Shown here piece after piece: positions 46,977 to 57,858 of a stretch of 64,000 nucleotides of DNA. The notes beneath the pieces are model-generated. The model ran no database searches, was not told the DNA's origin, and saw only the letters and a program-made list of their open reading frames with translations. The first letter of the stretch is position 1. Every line of letters begins with the position of its first letter. The stretch covers positions 1,262,501 to 1,326,500 of the forward strand of contig JARFJB010000003.1 of assembly GCA_036346205.1 (NCBI GenBank), given 5' to 3'. This DNA is from Vesta saturnalis. Taxonomy: Eukaryota > Arthropoda > Insecta > Coleoptera > Lampyridae. A program made the position numbers and the translations under genes.

Positions 46977-47577
46977 GGGGCATTTCACATGAAGCGGGCA
47001 ACGAAAAAAAAGTGAGGTTCTGAAATTCGTTCATATTGGGCATATTTGAACTTCTAGGGGATAATGAACGTGTTCACATTATATTCTTTTTTATTTGAGG
47101 TTTAGTTGTTAAGATATCGGATTCTATAGAATTTACATGATTAACGAAAGGGTTTCTTTGAAATTTTATTTTCGTATTGAAGTTAATAAAAATAATGAAT
47201 GTAATGTTTTTTATGGGAAATTGACTGCTCTTTTTGATTTTCCAATCTGATTTCAAATTTTAATGTTTTTTCGGTGTTAAACCGGAAGTTATAAATTTTA
47301 TTGTAAAAATTGCAAAATGGAATCTCAATTAGTTTAAGAGATAAATCAATTAGAGTGCGTACATGTCGCTCATAGCGTGATACCTGTTGCTTCTTAATGC
47401 CGATTGGTGATATAAAAACACATTAAAACGTTGGTTATATATTGTATGATATTGATTATATATTATTGTCTTGCCCATTTGTGTCATTATAGAATATTTA
47501 ATACCTAAATTTAAAATGAAATAAATTAATTTGAACAAAAATATGTGTAGAAAGCAATATCAAAATAAAACATTATT

Positions 47578-48590
47578 TCACATTGATTTTTACTTTCTTG
47601 CTAAACAAGAAAGTATTGCGGTCGAAAAAAATCGAAAAAAATAAGTTGCGTTCTTTTGATGTTTTGCAACTCCCTGAACCCGAAAAACAAAATTTTAGAG
47701 AATTTTTCAAAATGTCTGTCTGTGTCTGTGGTCACTCGCTAGCCGAAACTATACAGACGATTTTGATGCAATTTGGAATGAGGGCCTACGAGACAATTAT
47801 GTCGACAAAACAAGCTTTTAAAGGCAATAGGTAACAGGGGTTAAAAACAAGGGTGTTATTTTGGGGGTAAATTTTCAAATTTTAACATAGAAGATTGAAA
47901 TTCAGGTTATCAATAACAGCAGTTACAGTCACATATACATTTTTTTTGTAGAAATATATATTTCCGATTCCGTTCAAGATATAAAGGAATTGGAAATAGA
48001 TATGCGTAGTTAAATAAAGTTTCTATAAAAACATTTATTTACGTAATAAATTATGGTATAAATTTGCCTACATTTAAGGGGCCAAACTTAAGCTATTAAA
48101 CTATTTTGGTTACAAACTTGGGATTTTGGAAATAAACTTTGTTCATTTGCGCTAATGAAATGATGTTATCCTGATGAAAACACTACTTCCAGTTTTTCCG
48201 GAAGTTGAAAATATTCCTCGTATTGCTGGTATAACATACAGATACTCTTACTTTATTTGAAAGGGACCGAAATTTGCTTTAAAATGATATGAAATGATAT
48301 GATAAGCGAGTTATCTATTTTTAACTTTCAACCTACATATACATATGTAGGTATAGAAGGTTATGCAATCGACCTTTTTTTCGCTATCTGGATGTCTCGG
48401 AGAGGGGGGGGGGGGGGGATGCGTTATTAGGGTCAGTTTTTGGTTTTTATTAAATATTTCTAAAACAGCCGAATATTTCAAAGGTATAAAAATACTCCAT
48501 ATATTTTTTACTATTTTGCAAGAAATACCTGTAATGCACAAGCATTCACCTAGTTTCTCATATTCTGACGATGAATAACGCCATCTCTTA
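47578..48590 (+). repeat. Repeat family Z, uninterrupted copy
   Basis: Begins with the hairpin ACTTTCTTG-CTAAA-CAAGAAAGT followed by ATTGCGGTCGAAAA, and ends near GCACAAGCATTCACCTAGTT. The same sequence occurs inverted at 57620-61505, where a mariner-like element interrupts it at CCTACATA. Here CCTACATATACATATGTAGG (48332-48351) is the empty site. A G-run of about 15 lies near 48405. Lies inside element A. Non-coding. Confidence 0.8.
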
Positions 48591-48738
48591 GTTGCGAAAA
48601 GAATCAATGTTATATAATAGAAAGAGATAGAAGTATGACGCCAAGCTATGCTTGTGTTTTGTTATGTTTTTAGTTGTCGTTCTAACCTCTTAGTGAGTTA
48701 CATTCGTTAATAAGATTTATTATTTTTGTTGATTTATT

Positions 48739-49763
48739 ATGGCACCCTACGGTGATCGGTGCTTTAATCTATTTAATTTACCAGATGACCGAAAGTTTAA
48801 AGACATAAGAAAAATTTCTAAAAGTTTAGCTAAAAAATGAAATTGATCCTCAAATGTGTATGTGTGTGTGCATCCTGCAGGAAACGAATGTTGGTTGAAA
48901 CACCTCCGATAATGGTAGAAAATCTCGTGCAGAGTAGTCAATCATCAATTGAAACTCCACTAAACTCCCAAGATGTACCGTACATTCCCGAAGATCAGTA
49001 TAAACATAGTTCGACTCAAACTGACCAAGACAAAGAAATTTTGAATCAGTTGAAGGAGAAATCTAATGATTCGTCTACATCTACTGCTATGCGGACAATG
49101 ATACTGACTGTAGCACCTAACTCTTGGAGTGAAAATAAACTTGCAGAAGAATTTAAAACTTCCAGACGACAAGCAATAAAAGCAGAGCAATTAGTAGATC
49201 AGTTTGGCTTTTTATCATCTCCTAATGCACGAGGTGGCCGTAAATTATCCGTCGATACAGAGAACTTGGTGAAATCCTTTTATTTGTGAGAAGACATTAG
49301 TCGCATCATGCCTGGTAAAAAGATCTTATATCCCTGAAATTACACGATGGAAAAAGAACACATCTAAAAACAACTTCTAATGTGCAATACTGACGAACTT
49401 TGTCAGAAGTTTAAAGGTGAATATCCTAATGCAAACTCTCAAGGTAAGGGACCATGTGATGGTCTTGGAGTAAACTTGAAACGTTTGGCGACTCGTGCAT
49501 GCTTGCAGTTACCTCCACGTAGAGCAATTATGCCAATGCGATTGTATGAATGGGCGAATTCAAATTTAACTCCCACAGTCATTTACTACTGCTCCAAAGA
49601 TGATACTGAACGCCAAAGAATTTGTCTCCAACCACGATTTCAATCATCAGTAACCATTCCAGGGACAAAAGCATACCACTGTTTTGTTCCAACTACTGAA
49701 GGCACGGTTATAAAACGAACCAGTGTTGATTGCAATAGTAAAACTGTAAAAATTATAAAATAA
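48739..49763 (+). pseudogene. Element A protein gene, unrecognised family, decayed
   Basis: Starts MAPYGDRCFNLFNLPDDRKF and runs in frame to about 48838, then shifts at a GT microsatellite (GTATGTGTGTGTGC). The next frame gives CASCRKRM, an acidic linker, and MILTVAPNSWSENKLAEEFK then RRQAIKAEQLVDQFGFLSSP, a helix-turn-helix-like region, ending at TGA 49287-49289. After a degraded stretch a third frame (49380-49763) gives GPCDGLGVNLKRLATRACLQ and ends VKIIK. AATAAA follows the stop. I recall related proteins with a GPCDGLGG motif recurring in insect and cnidarian genomes. No catalytic triad recognised. Confidence 0.6.
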
Positions 49764-50346
49764 AATATTTTTCTTTTGATACAATATTGTTTTATTTAAT
49801 TATAAATTTATTATTAAGAATATATAGGTATCAAATTTACAACTAGTTCAGAGTATGTTTATGCATAAATAGGTGAGCTCACGTCAATTTTACTATGTAG
49901 GTATGTCTTTCTTGCACAAACCAGCCAACTTTACCAATTGCCCAGTATGACATGTAGGGACTCTAATTGATTTATCTCTTAAACTAATTTAGATCCCATT
50001 CTGAAATTTGTACGTTAAAATTTATAAACGTTAAGCTTTATTTTGCCGTCAAAAAAATTAAAATGAGAATGGTCGAAGTTGTTAAAAAAATATTTGAAAT
50101 ATTTACTTCCGGTTTAATACTGGAAACAAAAATTCAAATTTGAAATCTGATTGGAAAATCAAAAAGAGCAGTAAATTTCCCATAAAAAACATTACATTAA
50201 TTATTTTATTATAATTAACTTCAATATGAAAATAAAATTTCAAACAAACCCTTCCGTCGGCCAGGTAAATTCTATAGAATCCCATATCTTAACAACTAAA
50301 CCTCAAATAAAAAAAAATATAACGTGAACACGTTCACATCGAATCG

Positions 50347-50452
50347 AAGAAAAAATACCCCATGAAAAAATACCCTGGAAAACATACCCCGCGAAAAAAT
50401 TCCCCAGGAAAAAATACCCCACTGAAAAAATACTCCTGAAAAATACGCAAAT
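50347..50452 (+). repeat. Subterminal iterons of the MULE, left
   Basis: About seven imperfect units of 14-16 bp with consensus NNGAAAAAATACCCC. The right end (53775-53853) has about five in the inverse orientation. Likely transposase-binding sites. Confidence 0.85.
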
Positions 50453-50754
50453 TAACCAAACAGTAATTCGAAAATTTTGCATTACCAATGGTATCTATTT
50501 AATCTTCGCATTCCGATCATCTGTTAATTGCTATCTATTTAGTTATTCCATTGTTCTTGTAAACAATAACCATTTGAGAAAGGTAATTGTAATCTTATTT
50601 AATGACAACCCTAACCCTAATGAGCCTTGCAAGAAAAGAGTGATTATTTTATGTATTATCTTTTGTAATTAACCTTTTGAAATAAATCCTTTGTTTGAAA
50701 TGCCTACATCCTTATATAAACCAAAATTTTGAAATTTAATTTACTTTGATTTTA

Positions 50755-53514
50755 ACGCTGGAAGTGATAACATCCAACAAAGGCGGCGAAAAGTTATTGT
50801 TAAGTGGTTATATGTATGTTGTGGATAAAAAACGGACAAACCATATTCGTTGGTGGTGTTGTAAATACGGTTCATTTAAGGTATAGTTATTATATATTAC
50901 TTTTCTTATATGGGGGTGATTTTTATTATTTTAACCTGTAGCATCATTCTGATTTTATCTTGTCCGCCTAGTATTCGACAGTATTCCTAATCAATACGTT
51001 TTGTTTTGCAAAAAAAAAATTGTTTAGGTTGGCCGTTTTTTGTTTTATGGACAATTTATTTAATATTTTTAATTTTTAAAATTTTTTTTAAAAAAAAAAT
51101 TTTAAAAAATTTAAAATTTTTTTTTTTTATATTAAAAAAATTTTTTAAAATTTTTAAAAATTTTTATTAAAAAAAAATTTATTTAAATTAATAACAGATC
51201 TGAAAGATATGAGATTTTAGATTTCAAAGGTCTGACCATGCCCTAATAAAGATCATGTTTTTGACAATATGAAAATATTATTTTATTATGTTCGTTTGCA
51301 AAAGCAAAAATATATAAACAGAATTTTTAATAAAAGAAGAAAATTCCTTTAAACAGGTTTTGCATCTTATAATTAAAAAGACAAATGATACGCCTTGATT
51401 TTATTTGTTTTCAACTTTTAATTCAGGTTTTTTTGTGTTTTTCCTAGACCTGAAATGCTTTAAATTATTGTTAAATTTCCAGCATAAATTTAACATAAAG
51501 GAAAAAAAAAAAAAGAACGTTCTGCATTGTGCTTTTCATTAATAACACCCAATTAGATAAAGATATTCTTTGTTAGATTTAACTGTTATTTTTTTGATGT
51601 AATGGTTTGTGAATTTCATCATTTTAAAATTGAAGTTTTCACAACAATTACATCATAACCATTAAATTTTGTTAAATTTTTTTGGCAAATTTCATTGTTA
51701 GTTTCGTCGTAAATTTCTGGTTTGTCATCTTTGAGGCAGTTTAAAATATTTAAAATGACCTAGTTATTTTTTAATTTTAAATTTTATACGTTTCTCAAAC
51801 TTTATTAAAGCAGGGTTTATGTTTGAATTTTTAAATTTGACAAAAGAATTTTAACAATTTTTAACAAACATTACTATAAAGATAACTTTTATCGAAATTT
51901 AGATTGTTAATTTAGTACCCAATTAAAAAATCCCAAAAAGCTAAGTATTTTATTATGATTTTGGGAAAGTTTACACAAACTACTTACTATGTTTTAATAC
52001 AACGTTAGTAAAAGCAAATCCTGTTTTGACAACGGAACATAATCATCCAACGAACGAGGAAGAAGTTAAAGTGGCAAAATGCGTAGAATAGATGAAGAAA
52101 AGGCTGAAGACACTTTGGCGAAACCTGTGGAAAATACGTTGAATGTATGTTAGCCTTAGCAATTCTACACGCGCAGTGATGCCTTCCAAGGAGGGGCCAA
52201 GAGAACGTTAAGGAATCATAAGGCAAAGAACATTCCTGGAACTACAAACTCGTTAGAAGAGCTGATTGTTGAAGGTATAGTACCAGAAATGGCTTTTATT
52301 CTAATTTTTTGTTCACGTATTCCTACTTCAGTAAACCAAAACTGTTAATCAGGTCAATTTAAATTTTGGATAATTATTTTTAAACCATATTAAAGGATTA
52401 CAGTGACGACTAGAAAATAGTTTTGATCCGATTGCTATAGCTCGCCTCTAACGTTTTTTCGAACAATTTATAGTTTACTTTGGTTCAGGGTGCTGGTGTA
52501 CCACCGGATAACCGGAGAATGAAAGGTTTTTGCTATACGACAATGGACCTGAAGCAGACGAACGTATCATTATATTTGCCGATTGCCTTACACACCTCGC
52601 TAATACAACAATTTGGTATTTAGATGGTAATTTTGCCATAGCGCCTTTACTATTTATGCAAGTTTGTGTGCTACGCGTAAAAGTGCAAGGCGTGTTCATA
52701 ACGGTTGCGTATTATTTATTACAAAGAAAAACACAGTCTACGTACGAAACAATGTTACGCACAATAATACAGCAATGCGAAGAGAGAAATATATTCCCCG
52801 ATCCAACGCACATAAAGATGGATTTTGAAAAAAGTGATATTCAGGCTGCACAGGCAGTCTTTGGTGACCAACTGAACATACGTGGTTGTTTTTATCACTT
52901 GTGCCAGAGTAAGCATCGAAAAATCCAGAACCTGGGTCTTCAGCAAAGATATAGAGAGGACGAAGATTTGAGAGTATTCTGCGGGATGATGGACGGTTTG
53001 GACTTCCTACCACCTGAAGATGTTCCTAGGGGTATGATATACCTCAAAGAAATTGTTCCCGCTGGAGCTGAAGAACTTTGTAATTACTTTGACAATACAT
53101 ACGTTTCTGGCACTTATAGTAGAGTGGGAAATAACAACGATGTAATACGTTTACGCAACATTCCTCCAGTCTTTCCTCCTGAAACCTGGAATGTTCGTCA
53201 AACAACATTAGAAGATGGAGAGCGTACTAATAACCAGACTGAAGGTTGGAACAATCGTTTTTCTAACTTGGTGGGTCAAAAGCATCCCACTGTGTGGGTA
53301 TTAATCAATAAAATGAGGCAGGAACTTGCCGCTGACAGAACAGAGGTTCAACAACAACAAATTGGAAGGCGTCCTACAAAGAAAAAAAGGACAGTTTATG
53401 AAACTGCAAATGCGTTTAAAAGGTCTCCGTGAGGATTACGTAGCAGGTACCAGAAACCTAGAAATTTTTTTAAGTGCCATTAGTCATAATATAAGATCTG
53501 TAGAAACTTTGTAA
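50755..53514 (+). pseudogene. FLYWCH zinc finger / MULE transposase, several frameshifts
   Basis: First piece (50755-50879): EVITSNKGGEKLLLSGYMYV and RWWCCKYG, first half of a FLYWCH finger, ending near a GTATAG donor. After a presumed intron (about 50880-51990): ANPVLTTEHNHPTNEEEVKV, second half of the finger (H-N-H). Then a frameshift at about 52085, ESIVEG-like linker, then the MULE domain 52530-53432: LYDNGPEADERIIIFAD, IWYLDGNFAIAPLLFMQVCV (catalytic Asp region), DPTHIKMDFEKSDIQAAQAV (second acidic region), GCFYHLCQSKHRKIQ (C-H motif), NNQTEGWNNRF (third, Glu). The C-terminus LREDYVAGTRNLEIFLSAIS is in another frame to 53514. At least three frameshifts. Confidence 0.85.
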
Positions 53515-53774
53515 ATAATATTGTAATACATATTACAATGTATAATACCAATACCTATAACGTTAAATAATAAAAATTAACACATAGAGAAGCTGCGTCT
53601 TTGTTTGCCTTTTTATGTGGTGCTATGACAGTTATTTTTATTGTTTGTGTTATTTCTCACCACGTCAAATACCTTTTATCATTAAATCATTATATTTACT
53701 CGACATATGTATGGAAAAAGGAAATATTAACGAATTTGAATTTAAATGTTTGAGACACTCGTAAATGGGTCTGA

Positions 53775-53853
53775 GTTTGCGGGGTATTTTTTCCGAGGGT
53801 ATTTTTTCAGGGGGTATTTTTTCATGGGGTTTGTTTTCCGGGGTATTTTTTCC
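53775..53853 (-). repeat. Subterminal iterons of the MULE, right
   Basis: Five inverse units (GGGGTATTTTTTC type), one with two substitutions (GGGGTTTGTTTTC). Confidence 0.85.
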
Positions 53854-53954
53854 GCCGCCCTTCACATCCCTTACAAGTACAAATATGCTCATTATGAACG
53901 AATTTCAGAACCTCACTTTTTCTCGTTGCCCGCTTCACGTGAAATGCCACTAAA

Positions 53955-54273
53955 ATGTTAGGAACGGTCGAATGAGATATTCCGTGCGCTTTACCAATTT
54001 GCCGTAAACTCCGATTTTTATCTCCGACAACATCCAAAACCACTTCCAAATCACGTTCTTTGTATCTTACAGCCAAAGGATTCTTGCAATTGCATGGTTT
54101 ATTTACACTTCCCATAGATTTGAAATTTTCACTAATGTTTGAAAGCGTTTTTAAAGATGGAATTTGCCGTTCAGGGTGCATACCAGCAAATATATCTCTA
54201 ATATTTCTCAAAGAATTACCAGAATAGTATAATTCAATAAATTTTACTGTTTCTTCAATAGTACAACAATTCA
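53955..54273 (-). pseudogene. mariner-like transposase, N-terminal part
   Basis: Minus strand: MNCCTIEETVKFIELYYSGN (a DUF4817-type helical start), PERQIPSLKTLSNISENF, GSVNKPCNC, LEVVLDVVGDKNRSLRQIGK, then HGISHSTVPNIL, where the element-A target site TTTA follows. The frame reads on into element A's inverted repeat, giving a spurious C-terminus to 53822. The remaining protein is at 46976-46230. Confidence 0.85.
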
Positions 54274-54385
54274 TTTTAATTGTGAATTTGAAATAAATGT
54301 AATTAATTTGGTACTTCAAATAAACGACTATGCTTCTATCTTATAGAAAATAAAAGACCACTCAAATACGGATATTTTGATACCA

Positions 54386-54757
54386 AAAAAAATGAAAAGG
54401 CCACGTATTTCATTCCCGGAGGGCGGGCGGCTCGAGCTTTCCGACCTCCTTCAGCCACAATCATGGATTCCCAGCATACATACATACATTACGTATATAT
54501 GCATCGTGGGATTAAGGATGGGTGTGGTCAGGATAGGATCGAAAGGAACGGAGTTAGGGTTCTGAGGGGGAAAATACTACCCCAGCATTCGCCTAAGCAG
54601 CCGCACATGGTGTGCATATACGCAGTGACCATGCCGCTACATGTGTATGAGGAAAACCCTCTGAAAAAAAATCATACAAGGTAGACGGTAACGGGAATCG
54701 AACCCATTACCTCCCGAATGCTAAGCAGATCATGTCACAACTACGCTACCAGCTCGG
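54386..54757 (-). mobile_element. SINE copy 2, full length 372 bp
   Basis: TTGATACCA at 54377-54385 and 54758-54766. Minus orientation: the A-rich 3' tail is at the left, the tRNA-like head at the right (GGAATCGAACCC and CTACCAGCTCGG read on plus). The right palindrome arm keeps the empty site TGGTATCAA at 62711-62719. Confidence 0.92.
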
Positions 54758-56030
54758 TTGATACCAATAGATTCGTCTTGATAAATAGAACATTAGATAT
54801 CATTGCGCCAATGTTGCAAGTGTTATAATTAAGTCATAATAAATGATTTTGTGATTAAAATTCCTTATGTACGTTGTATGAGTAAGACAGAGAGGAAAAT
54901 ATTGTTTAACTAGACCCAATCCATCTAATACATAAATGAAATAAACAAAAGTAGTTTTACACAAATTCATATATTTTTCAGTAAATTTAAAAATAAATAT
55001 GAAATGATTTGTGAATATCAAAAAGCATAATTCTATTAACCTATAAGTTTTATAATACCAATAAAACATTTGGCTTCTCGCAATATGACAATACAGTACA
55101 AGTCACCTGCTGGGCGAAAAACATAGTCGGACTTTCTGAATAAAGCCGTGTATATAAATTATTTATCGACTCTGACAGAGTAAGCTCAGTTTTCATAAAA
55201 AATAATAACTGATAAGTAATTGAAAAGTAGGATAAAGTAATGAACTTATAACATTACATATACAGGGTGTTCATTTAGTGTGTAATTGTCCGATCATGGG
55301 CTCCCAAACTACCACATTTACACAGAAATGCTAATTAATTTCTTATTACCCCGCAATAATTTTAAATTCTATTAATAATTTACGAAATATCCTTTTGTTT
55401 AGTTTTAATTATACAGGGTGTCCATTTAGTGTGTAATTGTCCGATTGTAGGTTCCCATACTACTTGTCCGAAAAAGTGTGAGCAGGCTTCCCAAATAGAC
55501 TAAAAGTTGCACATTTTAAAAATATTTTCATATATACAGGGTGATTCAGAAAACGTGGTCAACCAAACTTGATTTTGTTTAAATGGAACACCATGTATAT
55601 TTTCGCAACCATCGAATAACACATAAATTTTGCGTACATTTGACGCGGAATTCATATCCCTAGATTCAGCGGTTTTCGAGTTATTCGCATTATTTCAACA
55701 TTTTTGAAACGTACACGGTGTCAAATAAATTAGTGTACCGTGGAAGTTATTGTAGAGATAAAAATGATTTTCTGAGGTGTTAAAGTCTGAGTACGGCCCT
55801 ACTAAGAACCATTCCCAATACCCGAAAATATTGTACAGGGCGTCCGAAAAATTTGGTTCAAACTTTGACATCACAAATATCGGAAAATTCAATTTTTTCA
55901 AATGGAAACTACCATTTTTTGTCACTAGTGAATTCTCCTTCGAAAATCAATAGGAAAGTATCTAACATGCCCTATACCTACAATAAGCAGTATTTGATTT
56001 ATTCGATAAAAACCAATTTTTTTTTCCAAA

Positions 56031-57603
56031 CGCGTTAGGAAGTCCCTTTTTTGTAGAGTAGGCTATGAGGATTGGGATAACAAGTTTCTTATGTTTGAAA
56101 TGCTTCTGTGACCATCTAATGGATGCTTTCGCAGCTGAATAAAAAAATACTTGCATGCAGTACATTATTATGACATCATGAATTTTCTCTCTCAAAGGTG
56201 GTGCTTCATTCGCATTTGGACACTAAATACTTTTACAGTCCCACGTAATTAGGAGCATACAAATAATTATTAATTTATTTTGTATCTACAAATATTTAGT
56301 AACAAAGCTAATGTTAAATTCTACAATAACAAGGTAATATGAAAGATGACAAACATGAAAACAAAGTCAGAGAGTTCACAGTGTTTTGAAGATGCTAACT
56401 CGGTTAATTTAAGCCGCGTCGGAATTAGTGTAGTGTTTTATGAATAATTCTCTTATTTTGTTCCCACATTAATTGGTCCAGCTAATAAGCAAATTATAAC
56501 ATATGTTCAAAATGTCGTCCATTTTGATTCAGACAAGCTTGAAGTCTATTCTGAAATGAAGTTCTGACATTTTGTAACATTATAGGTGTAACACTTTGAA
56601 AGACCTCCGTGATACGATTTTTCATGTCCTCTCTAGTGGTAGCCGGTGTTTTATAAACTGTAGATTTTACAAACCCCCGGAGGAAAAAATCTAAACTAGT
56701 AAGGTATGGCGATCGAGCGAGCCAAGCTATAGGACCACCTCAACCGATCAATTTTTCTGGAAATAAAGCAGCAATTGTAAAAAACATCTCCGTTTACGCG
56801 GCCCTCAAAGAAATGCGGTCCTATAACATAATTGCCAACAATACCTCGCCAGGCATTTAAACTCCATTGCTGTTGAAAATGATTTGCATGTACTAAATGT
56901 GGATTTTCGATGGCGTAGTAATGATAATTATGTCTATTAACAAATCCATTTCTATGGAATGTACATTCGTCTGTAAATAATATGTAGAATGGAAACTGGT
57001 TATTTTCCTGTAATTTAATTTGCATCGATCGACAAAAGTTAATTCGTTGAATGTAGTCATCAGCGGAGAGGTCTTGATGGAGTTGTACATGATAAGGATG
57101 TATTCTTTTTGATACATTTAGATACGGAGGATTTTCTAATATCTGGATTCCTGCTAACTTCCCGTATACTTATTTCTGGAGTGTCGACCACGGATAATGT
57201 AATATCCAATTCGTTTTCTTTATGTAATAGTGTCATAGTTTGCGTTGGCTGTTCTTTCAAAGCGGCCTTTTCATTTTTCAAAACACTTTACATGGGGATG
57301 TCTTCAATCTGGATATTTTTGAGCGTAGAGTCGTGACGCTAACAAACAATGTTCATCACTTTCTTCTACTGCATACGTTATACTCACAAGTTGTTGTCTT
57401 GAATAATTTCTCTGCTAAAATGCACATTTAAAACGAGAAAATGTATGATGTCATAATAATGTACTGCATGCAAGTATTTTTTTATTCAGCTGCGAAAGCA
57501 CCCATTAGATGGCCACAGAAGCAATTCAAACGTAAGAAACTTGTTATCCCAATTCTCATAGCCTACTCTACAAAAGAAAGGGACTTCCTAACGCGTTTTG
57601 TAA
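56031..57603 (-). mobile_element. mariner-like element D with decayed transposase
   Basis: Inverted ends CGCGTTAGGAAGTCCCTTTT, TAGAGTAGGCTATGAG and GGATAACAAGTTTCTTA at left, inverse at right, about 190 bp each. Transposase on the minus strand: KNEKAALKEQPTQTM (57281), TPEISIREVSRN, then ILFTDECTFHRNGFVNRHNY (first catalytic region, about 56970), WRGIVGNYVIGPHFFEGRVN, IAWLARSPYLTSLDFFLRGF (third region, about 56700), and HFEHML near 56505. It is broken by frameshifts at about 56780 and 57060. The second catalytic region is missing. Confidence 0.8.
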
Positions 57604-57858
57604 AATAACTAGGTGAATGCTAGTGCATTACAGGACTTTCTTGCAAAATACTAAAAAATATATGGGGTATTTTTATATCTTTGAAATATTTAATGAAAAC
57701 CAAGAACTGACCCCAATAACCCCCTACCCCCTCACCGAGATATCCAGACATCGTAGCCGATATTGACGAAACTTGGCCAAAAGTTGTAAAATGAGCTAAT
57801 ATGTCGATTTAGCGATAGTGAAAAAAAAGTCGCTTGCATAACCTTCTATACCTACATA

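Larger units (their letters stand above)
50341..53860 (+). mobile_element. FLYWCH/MULE DNA transposon, 3.5 kb, 8-bp duplication
   Basis: TTCACATC at 50333-50340 and 53861-53868. Ends GAATCGAAGAAAAAATACCC and the inverse of GGGCGGCGGAAAAAATACCC. Both ends continue into tandem units of the form GAAAAAATACCCC. It carries one gene with a FLYWCH finger and a MULE transposase domain on the plus strand. An 8-9 bp duplication is typical of Mutator-like elements. Inserted in the right inverted repeat of element A. It also holds a long homopolymeric A/T tract (51040-51180). Confidence 0.9.
46977..53950 (+). mobile_element. Element A, DNA transposon with about 0.45-kb inverted repeats and TAAA target duplication
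   Basis: TAAA at 46973-46976 and 53951-53954. Ends are GGGGCATTTCACATGAAGCG and the inverse of GTGGCATTTCACGTGAAGCG. The left inverted repeat 46977-47390 pairs with 49930-50332 plus 53869-53950; the right repeat is broken by the MULE. It cuts a mariner-like transposase after HSTVPNIL. It encodes one plus-strand gene (48739-49763). Without the MULE it is about 3.4 kb. The 4-bp duplication recalls TTAA-type families, but the site reads TAAA and I cannot name the superfamily. Confidence 0.85.

Noticed and set aside
46973..46977. TTAA target site that would place element A in a TTAA family
   Set aside because: The bases duplicated on both sides are TAAA; the right flank has TAAAATG, with no TTAA.
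50606..50622. CCCTAACCCTAA, telomere-like
   Set aside because: Only about two units; insect telomeres use TTAGG; no array.
51040..51180. Striking A/T homopolymer blocks
   Set aside because: Low-complexity intron sequence of the MULE; no further structure supported.
53822..54319. Apparent 165-residue protein on the minus strand with a basic, Cys-containing tail
   Set aside because: Only the first part to HSTVPNIL is transposase. The tail is read-through into the inverted repeat of element A and the MULE end.
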